Source: Paracoccaceae bacterium
Lineage (GTDB): Bacteria; Pseudomonadota; Alphaproteobacteria; Rhodobacterales; Rhodobacteraceae
Direction: 5' to 3'
Length of the DNA: 5,256 bases
Assembly: GCA_007128995.1 (NCBI GenBank)
Contig: SKWJ01000511.1
Location: forward strand, 1-5,256
Both the position numbers and the translations under genes were made by a program. The notes under the pieces were generated by a model that was given only the letters and a program-made list of their open reading frames with translations, was not told the origin of the DNA and ran no database searches. Shown piece by piece: positions 1 through 5,256 of the stretch (its first letter is position 1; the number at the start of each line of letters is the position of its first letter).

Positions 1-2
1 AA

Positions 3-149
3 GATGCCACAGCGACTGAGCCCGAACCCGAAGCAGTCAGCAAAGATCAATCACCCACGTGTACCTGTTGTGGCGGTCGCATGCAGCGCATTACGGCGAT
101 CCCAAGCCCTGCGTGCAACCCAACCGATCAGAAATGGCGACCGCCATGA
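3..149 (+). CDS. C-terminal end of a probable IS91-family transposase (partial, runs off the left edge)
   Basis: This frame is open from the left edge and ends at TGA 147-149, giving 48 visible residues. They hold an acidic, proline-rich linker (TEPEPEAV) and then a CxCCGGRM motif at about residues 20-27 of the visible part. A short cysteine cluster of this CxCCGGRM kind close to the C-terminus is, from my memory of the family, typical of IS91-type (HUH/Y2, rolling-circle) transposases of alphaproteobacteria. The catalytic domain would lie to the left of the window, so function cannot be confirmed. Overlapping longer open frames in the same stretch have no recognisable motifs and read like chance frames. 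An alternative is the tail of some other zinc-ribbon protein. The gene points towards the restriction-modification operon (convergent). Confidence 0.5.
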   Translation, partial: DATATEPEPEAVSKDQSPTCTCCGGRMQRITAIPSPACNPTDQKWRPP

Positions 150-634
150 TGCAACCGTCAACCCCTTCAATCTATCGGCACAACACACAGGCGCCGCCCG
201 ACATTATGCCGGCGTGGTTCAAATCGATTTATCGCGGCTGTTCCGCAAAAGCCGGAAACCGGCCATGCAGAGTTCTGACAGGCCGCAATGTACGATGTTC
301 GCCATCACGCAAGGTTCTGACATGGCGAAACCAATCGATCAGATCCGCAGCGAGACGACCCCAGCGACCCTCGCCAAGAGGGCCGCTGCGCAACTTTACC
401 CATAGCACAAACCCCACCGCAGTTTAGTTCAATCCAGCTTCGGTGACGCGCTGGCGACGTTCCGCCTTTGGCAAATGTCGTGCCGCGCCTCACAGAAACC
501 TCCGGATTCCCTGGCTTCCACAAAAGAATCCAGCACGCCAAGATCGTGATTCCGCAAGCCTTTGATAACGAGTCGCTTTTTCCCAGATCGCGCGCCAAGT
601 GGATTCCGTCTGGATTCCCCGGTGAAAAAGCCAG

Positions 635-746
635 TCGCTAGCGAAATGCCGCGCTCAGCCCCCCCGTATACGGATCCGGCCCGGGAGGAACCATGGCGAG
701 GGGGGCGGATAGGCAGATTGCCCTTCGGTTCAACCAAGATAATCTT
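635..746. repeat. Palindrome-dense block beside the accessory gene stop codon
   Basis: Several inverted repeats follow one another closely. They are TCGCTAGCGA (635-644, perfect 10-base palindrome), GCCCCCC/GGGGGGC arms (658-664 with 700-706) enclosing GTATAC, GGATCC, CCCGGG and CCATGG, then GGCA-GAT-TGCC (712-722), GGTT-C-AACC (727-735) and AAGAT-A-ATCTT (736-746). No T-run follows any stem on either strand, so a standard intrinsic terminator is not supported. The block could be the structured end (ori or ter) of the IS91-like element, or a protein binding region. The repeats are seen directly; the role is inferred. Confidence 0.5.
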
Positions 747-758
747 CAGCAAGTTTGA

Positions 759-2369
759 TCAGGATGCGCTGGTATGCCGGTGCGATGGAAGGTGGTCGAT
801 GACGGTTTGTTGCTGGTCTGCTTCCCAGAAGTAGTAGATGCGCAGACAGCGTTTGGGGTCGTGACTGTTTCCGCCTGTCTTGACATGCCAATCAACATCA
901 TACCGCCGTCCCTTCCAATCAGCGGCGTAAGTATCACCTCCACAAGGCGAGTTCAGAATACCATTCTCAATGGGGACGTCACGGAGTGACCCACCACCGT
1001 TTATGCGGATCTCATGCTGCTCCGTTGCCAGCCAGGTTATTGCGCGGGCAACCAACTCCACGTTCTGATACTCTGGTGATCTGACCATTCGTCGCGCTGC
1101 AGGCGTTAGCAATACTCGGTCAGGATAGGTTTGATCCAACCATTCGAGGAAATCCGCCCAGACCAACGGAAACGGTGGTTCGAGGGTTGGAGTTTCGCCG
1201 CCCTTCGCCAATGCTTCCTTTAGCTGCCTCACCTTGAACAGTAGCGCTCTGTTTTCCTGCTCCGCTGAAAGCGCGCGCGCTTCGGCCGCTTCGCTCAGCT
1301 CGACATAACCGTCAATCTCTATGCTCTTTTCAACAATCTGTTTTTCTAAGCTGTCAACAAGCTGCTGAGCGGTTTCAAGCAGCTCTGCATCAGGGGCGGA
1401 ACGGTTGTTTTGATCCTCTGCCTTGAGGCGGCGGCTGGCTGTTCGGACGCTAGAAAACTCCAACACTTCCTTGCCAAGACGTGTCGCGGAGATGCTCATC
1501 TCTGCAGCAACGGTCCTTAGCCATGCAGCACATGAGTTTGCCGACTCGGTTTGGCGCAGCGCCTCGCCCAGAAACAGACGGTGGCTATACGGATCGTCAG
1601 TCGCTGAAAAGCCTGCCATGTAGACACGCACGCCGCCGTTAAAGACCGACCGATAGCGTCCAAAGCGGTTTGTTAGAACCCACGTTAAGGCCTCGGGGAT
1701 ACGCACGACGCGCGCCAATCCAGCTGTCGCTTTTGCCAAGGCGATGTCATCAATAGTCGGTGGACCGCCATCGTCGGGAACGACAGCGACAAACACCGGC
1801 AAACGACGATCCGGGTCTTCAAGATGATCACACAGGTCCTCGGCATCATTTTCAGACTGGATCACCCTCGGCACAGCCTGCAAAGGCCGCGCCCCCCGGA
1901 TCAGACCCGGCGCATCGATCATTTGCAAGACTGTACCGGGAACGTGCGGTTCAACCCGAAAGTCGGGTTCATTGGTGCTGACGATCAAGCGCAGGCTTAG
2001 GTGCGGACGTTTTCCAGCCTCACCGCCAATGACCACCTCGGTGGACCAGATGCGTCCAGCCACGGTCTTGTCTGGGTCTTCTGCCCGCAATGCCCATAGG
2101 TCCATTGCGTCGTTTGAAATGCGAATGGCTGCACTGTTGCGACCACCCGCCATCAGATCAAAGTCGCGTTGGTCCCAGGCATCTTTTGGCAATGCTGCCC
2201 CTGCGCGTTTGCTTGCCCATTTCAACACTGCAGCGCGCGCCTTGTTTGCCGACGCGTCGAAGTCATCGCCGTCCAATTGGGCCGAGACACGCAGGATCTC
2301 GATACTCCTCGCTGCGCGGGACATCGTTCGGGCAAGGGGTGTCAGAGCATCGGCGAAACTGGTTGCCAT
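759..2369 (-). CDS. Uncharacterised 536-residue protein in the type I restriction-modification operon
   Basis: I do not recognise a named family. The N-terminal 300 residues or so look like a mixed alpha/beta globular region. It includes a VFVAVVPDDGGPP stretch (about 192-204) and a segment around 236-262 rich in Gly, Arg and aromatics that reads NGGVRVYMAGF. Residues about 315-390 are rich in Glu, Lys, Gln, Ala and Leu with heptad-like spacing, so probably a coiled coil. A compact C-terminal module (about 395-536) carries GRRYDVDWHVK and RCLRIYYFWEAD and ends in HLPSHRHTSAS. There is no signal peptide, membrane segment, Walker A motif or obvious PD-(D/E)xK or HNH nuclease motif. The ATG at 2369 is chosen because AAAGG precedes it by 6 bases and it lies 11 bases after the hsdS stop, so the gene is almost certainly in the same operon. 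The position suggests a role alongside the restriction-modification system (accessory, regulatory or independent defence). That is inference from context. Confidence 0.85.
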   Translation of the reverse strand: MATSFADALTPLARTMSRAARSIEILRVSAQLDGDDFDASANKARAAVLKWASKRAGAALPKDAWDQRDFDLMAGGRNSAAIRISNDAMDLWALRAEDPDKTVAGRIWSTEVVIGGEAGKRPHLSLRLIVSTNEPDFRVEPHVPGTVLQMIDAPGLIRGARPLQAVPRVIQSENDAEDLCDHLEDPDRRLPVFVAVVPDDGGPPTIDDIALAKATAGLARVVRIPEALTWVLTNRFGRYRSVFNGGVRVYMAGFSATDDPYSHRLFLGEALRQTESANSCAAWLRTVAAEMSISATRLGKEVLEFSSVRTASRRLKAEDQNNRSAPDAELLETAQQLVDSLEKQIVEKSIEIDGYVELSEAAEARALSAEQENRALLFKVRQLKEALAKGGETPTLEPPFPLVWADFLEWLDQTYPDRVLLTPAARRMVRSPEYQNVELVARAITWLATEQHEIRINGGGSLRDVPIENGILNSPCGGDTYAADWKGRRYDVDWHVKTGGNSHDPKRCLRIYYFWEADQQQTVIDHLPSHRHTSAS

Positions 2370-2375
2370 GGGATA

Positions 2376-2380
2376 CCTTT
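2376..2380 (-). promoter_or_regulatory. Ribosome binding site of the accessory gene
   Basis: AAAGG on the minus strand ends 6 bases before the ATG at 2369. It lies in the 11-base gap after the hsdS stop codon. It supports this start codon and shows that the gene does not need to be translated from its own promoter. Confidence 0.6.
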
Positions 2381-3730
2381 CTACGCTGATTTCTTCCTGC
2401 CCCGCCTAGCCTTCGGCGCGGCTGCTCGCGTCTCGATGATGCGGGCGAGGAGGGTTTCGGCGGGTTCGTCGGTGGGGTCTTGGGGGACGAGGTCGCCTGC
2501 GAAGGCTTTGGACAGTATGCGTTGATCGAGGTGGCCAAGCAGTTTCAGGGACTTTGCGGCCTCGGCGGCAAGGCGGTCGATCTTGGCGAAGGCGGTTTCG
2601 ATGCGGCGGACGATTTCGCGCTGTTCCACTTGGACCAGATCGGGGCAAGGCAAGTTCTTGAGGTCCCGTAGGTTTATGCCAGTCTGAGCAACGCCCTTGA
2701 TGTTTGCCTTGATATATTGCGCCGCCTGAATGGATCGCAAAAAATACATAATGAAAGCTGCATCCACATCCGGTGCGACCGGCACCAAAGCAACTTCGCG
2801 ACTGATGTTATTGCCACGCATTGATGCTGGAACTACGCAGGTTTCGCCAACTGAGCCCCTAATGGCTATGAGGACTTCACCCCCCTTCAGCTTGGTCCTG
2901 CCGTATTGGGCAGCAACTGCGGGATCAACCTGCTTTAAGTCTGCCTCCAGCAACCGAAAACCTTTGATGTCCCCCGCACGCACGGTTGGCACGCCGCCCT
3001 CAAATGGCTCACCAGTTTGGACAATACCATAAGGAATGCCTGTTTCCTGATCGACAAGTTCTAGAAGAGGGACCGTCAATTCAAAGGCCGAGAAAGCAGC
3101 GTCAATGACAGCTTGCCGGTAACGTTCCACCAGCTTTTCGATGGCGGTGAGGTGGGTGCGGGCGGTGGTGCTGCGGGCGCTGAGAGTGTCGAGCTTGCGC
3201 ACAATCCGCCGCTGCTCGGGGAGCGGTGGGAGGGCTAGAGATAGCGATTTAAAGCGGTCTTGCGTCAGGTTGAGGCCGCTTTCACTTCCACCTGTCTTGA
3301 TTTGGTCAATCGCCAATTGCAGTTCAGGTGAACGCAAAGCACCCAACAGATAGTCCCCATCGACAACCTTTGGATTAGGTCGAAATCGATACATTTTGCC
3401 TGAAATAAACAGTTTCGGCCGCACCTTTTCGACGCGGCAGATTACACCACAACGCACACGCGGGCCTGCGCAGGTCATCAAGAGGTCGCCCTCGTGCACC
3501 TCAAGCGCAGGCTTCGGCTCTAGGTGGTCGGGAAGCTGCTTGGTGTGCTGTGGGTCAAAGCGACCATCTTGGATTGCCGTGGTCTTGAGTGCTCCCCAAA
3601 TCTCTTCACTTTCCGACGGAAAGTTCTCGCACTTTGGGCTCCAGCCTTGGTCGATGATGTTGCCAGTCGGAAGCTCGGCCAACACATCTGGTATCTTGGC
3701 GCTCGCCCACCCCTGAGGCAACCCCATCAT
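2381..3730 (-). CDS. hsdS: Type I restriction-modification system specificity subunit HsdS
   Basis: HsdS is the DNA-recognition subunit. It binds two HsdM subunits (and HsdR where present) and reads a split target sequence, one half per target recognition domain (TRD). The 449 residues show the classic layout. TRD1 spans about 5-160. The central conserved helical region (about 166-216) starts LPPLPEQRRIVRKLDTL. TRD2 spans about 218-365 and the distal conserved region about 366-440. The central and distal regions repeat one motif (PEQRRIVRKLDTL versus VEQREIVRRIETA), as expected for the two coiled-coil spacers. Both TRDs carry the usual GDLLM/GEVLIAIRGS-type strands. The C-terminus is basic (ARRGRKKSA). 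Length is normal and no frameshift is seen. The ATG at 3730 overlaps the hsdM stop as ATGA, with GGAGG 7 bases upstream; a second ATG follows directly. The DNA target cannot be predicted from the sequence. Confidence 0.96.
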   Translation of the reverse strand: MMGLPQGWASAKIPDVLAELPTGNIIDQGWSPKCENFPSESEEIWGALKTTAIQDGRFDPQHTKQLPDHLEPKPALEVHEGDLLMTCAGPRVRCGVICRVEKVRPKLFISGKMYRFRPNPKVVDGDYLLGALRSPELQLAIDQIKTGGSESGLNLTQDRFKSLSLALPPLPEQRRIVRKLDTLSARSTTARTHLTAIEKLVERYRQAVIDAAFSAFELTVPLLELVDQETGIPYGIVQTGEPFEGGVPTVRAGDIKGFRLLEADLKQVDPAVAAQYGRTKLKGGEVLIAIRGSVGETCVVPASMRGNNISREVALVPVAPDVDAAFIMYFLRSIQAAQYIKANIKGVAQTGINLRDLKNLPCPDLVQVEQREIVRRIETAFAKIDRLAAEAAKSLKLLGHLDQRILSKAFAGDLVPQDPTDEPAETLLARIIETRAAAPKARRGRKKSA

Positions 3731-5199
3731 TCTGCCGCCTCCACCATCGGCGCGGTGTCCAGTTCCTCGGCCAGACCTTCGATCTCTTCCAGCGCGGCGC
3801 GTAGGTGGACCATGATCGCGGCGGCGATTTCGTCGGGTTCGGTCATCTCGTCTTCGGGATCGCCGCTTTCATCGCGCAGCCATGTCCAATCAAGGTTGTC
3901 GCCCCGCGAAGCAATCTGTTCGCGGGTCAGCTCGCGCCAGCGACTGGCCTCGCCACCTTCTTCCCGTTCCGATCCGCCCTTGGGGTCGGGGCCGAACAGC
4001 CGCTCAAACTCCTCGAAATGCGCGGCGGTCAGGGCGTTCGTCTTGCCGAAAGACGGCATGTTGGTGCGCAGGTCATAGAACCAGACGGCCTCGGTCGCCT
4101 GCACCTTGTGGTTGGCGGGATAGACCTTGTCGGTCACACGGGTGAAAAACATGACGTTGGTTTTCACGCCTTGTGCATAGAAGATGCCCGTGGGCAGCCG
4201 CAGGATGGTGTGCAGGTTGCAGTTCACCATCAGAAAGCGCCGCAGCTCGGACCCCGTGCCATCGCCGAACAGAATGTTGTCAGGCATGACGATGGCGCAG
4301 CGCCCACCCGGTTTCAGGCTGCGGATGGCATGTTCAAGGAAGGGCATGGGGCCGACCCGTTCGCCTGCTGTCAGGGTGAAGTCTGGCCGGTTGGTATTGG
4401 ATGGCATCTTGTTGAAGGGCGGATTGGTCAGGATTACATGCGCCTTGCCCAACATCTCACCCTGCGGCGCACAACTATCTTCGCAGCCGACAAGGCTTTC
4501 AATCCCGTGCAGCAGCATGTTCATCACGCACAAGCGGCGGGTATCCGGCACCCATTCGTGCCCCCGGAACGCCATGCGGCGCTGAAACCGGCCCTGTTCT
4601 TCGGACAGTTTGAACAGATCATCGGTCGCGTCCTTGATGTAGCGGTCAGCCGCGATCAGAAAGCCAGCTGTGCCGGCGGCGGGGTCTTGGACAATCTCGC
4701 CCACCTGCGGTTTGATCACGCGAATGATGCTGTCAATCAGGGCACGGGGGGTAAAATACTGGCCCGCCTTGGACTTGGTATCCGACATGACCTTTTGCAT
4801 CAGGCCTTCGTACATATCGCCAAGGCCGTCCTCGCGGGCGGTGAACCAGTCGATCTTGTCGATATTGGTGGTCAGCGTTTTCAGGTCTTTGGGTTCGCGC
4901 AGGTGGGTGATGGCATCTGTGAAGATGGCCTGAACCATGGGGTTATGCACGATTTCCGGATCGCCGAGATCAAGCAGCAGCTTCTTGTAATAGCGCAGTT
5001 GGTCGCCGCCTTCGGCCTTAGACAGCTGAGACCAGCTGTATGCGGGCGGGATCATCGCGGTCTGGCCGGTTTCCTCCAGCATCTTGAGGAACAGCAGGTA
5101 GGTCAGTTCGTTGACGTAATGCATGATCGAGATGCCAGCGCCTTGCAGTGTCAACGGCGGAGTAAAATCCGGCCATTGGGCGGCGCAAAATCCGGCCAC
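3727..5199 (-). CDS. hsdM: Type I restriction-modification system DNA methyltransferase subunit HsdM, 5' end replaced by IS DNA
   Basis: HsdM transfers a methyl group from S-adenosylmethionine to N6 of adenine when assembled with HsdS. Genuine HsdM sequence starts at about residue 18 of this frame (LQGAGIS, base 5148) and runs into the usual N-terminal helix YVNELTYLLFLKMLEETG. The core follows: GQYFTPR (146-152), the AdoMet-binding motif I DPAAGTAGF (172-180) and the catalytic motif IV NPPF (259-262). The C-terminus is acidic and helical, as in the family, and all core motifs are intact. Residues 1-17 (AGFCAAQWPDFTPPLT and the start) are translated from an IS21-like terminus, not hsdM. The native first residues (roughly 15-20 in relatives) are missing. 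The frame is open to the right edge. GTG 5199 is the first usable start but has no good ribosome binding site, and neither does the next in-frame ATG at 5124. Catalytic function is possible, but expression is doubtful; it may be a 5'-truncated pseudogene. Confidence 0.9.
   Translation of the reverse strand: MAGFCAAQWPDFTPPLTLQGAGISIMHYVNELTYLLFLKMLEETGQTAMIPPAYSWSQLSKAEGGDQLRYYKKLLLDLGDPEIVHNPMVQAIFTDAITHLREPKDLKTLTTNIDKIDWFTAREDGLGDMYEGLMQKVMSDTKSKAGQYFTPRALIDSIIRVIKPQVGEIVQDPAAGTAGFLIAADRYIKDATDDLFKLSEEQGRFQRRMAFRGHEWVPDTRRLCVMNMLLHGIESLVGCEDSCAPQGEMLGKAHVILTNPPFNKMPSNTNRPDFTLTAGERVGPMPFLEHAIRSLKPGGRCAIVMPDNILFGDGTGSELRRFLMVNCNLHTILRLPTGIFYAQGVKTNVMFFTRVTDKVYPANHKVQATEAVWFYDLRTNMPSFGKTNALTAAHFEEFERLFGPDPKGGSEREEGGEASRWRELTREQIASRGDNLDWTWLRDESGDPEDEMTEPDEIAAAIMVHLRAALEEIEGLAEELDTAPMVEAAE
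3738..3742 (-). promoter_or_regulatory. Ribosome binding site of hsdS inside the end of hsdM
   Basis: GGAGG on the minus strand lies 7 bases before the ATG at 3730 and 10 before the second ATG at 3727. It sits within the last hsdM codons. With the ATGA stop/start overlap this implies translational coupling, which would keep HsdM and HsdS made in step. Confidence 0.65.
5149..5154 (-). promoter_or_regulatory. Possible outward -35 hexamer at the IS tip
   Basis: The minus strand reads TTGACA at the extreme IS tip, pointing into hsdM. IS21 is known to carry an outward -35 element at its right end that can join with a -10 supplied by flanking DNA. Here no good TATAAT-like hexamer lies 16-18 bases downstream (the sequence there is around CTCGAT). 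Any transcript would begin near 5119, inside hsdM and after the ATG at 5124. A weak or absent promoter is therefore likely. Confidence 0.25.
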
Positions 5200-5200
5200 T
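5156..5200 (+). repeat. Two tandem 22-base terminal repeats of the IS21-like end
   Basis: GGCGGAGTAAAATCCGGCCATT (5156-5177) and its second copy at 5179-5200 match at 19 of 22 positions and are 23 bases apart. They differ at repeat positions 6, 8 and 21. In IS21-type elements such multiple short repeats near each end are known binding sites for the transposase. The repeats are read directly from the sequence; the function is inferred. Confidence 0.7.
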
Positions 5201-5256
5201 TTGGATTTGGCACGACGCGCGCCACGTGGCGGCGGCCAGTCAGCCGCGCTCCCCAG

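Larger units (their letters stand above)
1..746 (+). mobile_element. Probable 3' part of an IS91-like insertion sequence (right boundary uncertain)
   Basis: After the transposase-like tail stops at 149, about 600 bases up to the end of the accessory gene contain no convincing gene. I treat them as the non-coding 3' region of the element. Visible structure includes a GCCGG-AAA-CCGGC hairpin (251-263), a 9-base direct repeat GTTCTGACA (272-280 and 314-322), and a palindrome-rich block at 635-746. IS91-type elements lack terminal inverted repeats and end next to a GAAC or CAAG tetranucleotide. CAAG occurs at 735-738 and again at 750-753, so the end may lie there, but I cannot fix it. The accessory gene appears to keep its natural C-terminus, so the element would have landed just beyond its stop codon. 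Confidence 0.35.
5149..5256. mobile_element. End of an IS21-family-like insertion sequence abutting hsdM
   Basis: From 5149 the plus strand begins TGTCAACGGCGGAGTAAAA. This form (TGT tip, then a GGCGG-AGTAAAA-type motif repeated inward) is familiar from the ends of IS21-family elements. Two copies of a 22-base repeat follow. The hsdM homology stops exactly at the proposed tip, between 5148 and 5149. The rest of the element lies beyond the right edge, so the istA/istB transposase genes and the target duplication cannot be checked. A 12-base perfect palindrome (CGCCACGTGGCG, 5220-5231) and a GCGGC/GCCGC hairpin (5232-5247) also lie here. No transposase sequence is recognisable in the 108 visible bases. 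Confidence 0.6.

Noticed and set aside
4..427. Two long overlapping plus-strand open frames (4-405 and 59-427)
   Set aside because: They overlap each other and the frame with the CxCCGGRM tail, have no motifs, unusual residue use (many Arg, Pro, Ser) and no convincing ribosome binding site. I take them as chance frames in GC-rich DNA.
658..706. Synthetic vector polylinker, because GTATAC, GGATCC, CCCGGG and CCATGG lie close together
   Set aside because: The spacing and flanks do not match a cloning vector I recognise, and the surrounding sequence looks like natural IS-like DNA. Chance or a structured IS end is more likely.
712..746. Intrinsic terminator after the accessory gene
   Set aside because: Short palindromes exist, but the stems are only 4-5 base pairs and no T-run follows on the minus strand.
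229..752. Minus-strand open frames at 229-417, 305-598 and 429-752
   Set aside because: They overlap one another in different frames, are rich in Arg, Gly and Ser, and show no recognisable domain. They look like translated non-coding IS DNA, although such frames are often annotated as hypothetical proteins.
2007..2027. Walker A-like GGEAGK in the accessory protein (residues 115-120)
   Set aside because: It lacks the GxxxxGK[ST] pattern (it continues RPH), and no Walker B motif follows, so there is no case for an ATPase.
3524..4078. A 184-residue plus-strand open frame across the hsdM/hsdS junction, and other plus-strand frames opposite the operon
   Set aside because: They lie antisense to well-supported conserved genes and show serine/arginine-rich shadow composition without motifs.
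1..5256. CRISPR array, tRNA, rRNA or riboswitch
   Set aside because: No regularly spaced direct repeats and no tRNA-like or rRNA-like segments were seen on either strand.

Overview
The window looks like part of a defence island in an alphaproteobacterium, probably Rhodobacterales. I base this on the moderately high GC content, the style of the HsdM and HsdS proteins, and the kinds of insertion sequence at the edges. The lineage is inferred from familiarity and was not tested by a search.

The core is a three-gene operon on the minus strand, read from right to left. hsdM (3727-5199) encodes the DNA methyltransferase subunit of a type I restriction-modification system. hsdS (2381-3730) encodes its DNA-specificity subunit. 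A 536-residue protein of unknown function (759-2369) follows. hsdM and hsdS overlap by four bases (ATGA). The third gene starts after an 11-base gap with its own AAAGG ribosome binding site. The three genes are therefore very likely co-expressed. HsdM and HsdS together would form a sequence-specific adenine methyltransferase. The nuclease/translocase subunit HsdR is not in the window; if present, it must lie outside.

Both edges look like mobile DNA. On the right, from 5149, the sequence has the hallmarks of an IS21-family terminus: a TGTCAACGGCGG-type tip and two 22-base repeats in tandem. It is fused in frame to hsdM. The first native codons and the native promoter of hsdM are missing, and the open frame runs into the IS end. 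On the left, bases 3-149 encode what looks like the zinc-knuckle-like C-terminus of an IS91-family transposase. About 600 bases without a convincing gene follow. They end in a block dense in palindromes (635-746) just before the stop codon of the 536-residue protein.

The picture is a type I modification/specificity cassette with an unusual accessory gene, hemmed in by two insertion sequences. One IS has replaced the 5' end of the methyltransferase gene. The other occupies the place where a downstream hsdR might be expected. Whether the system is still active depends on expression of the truncated HsdM and on sequence outside the window.
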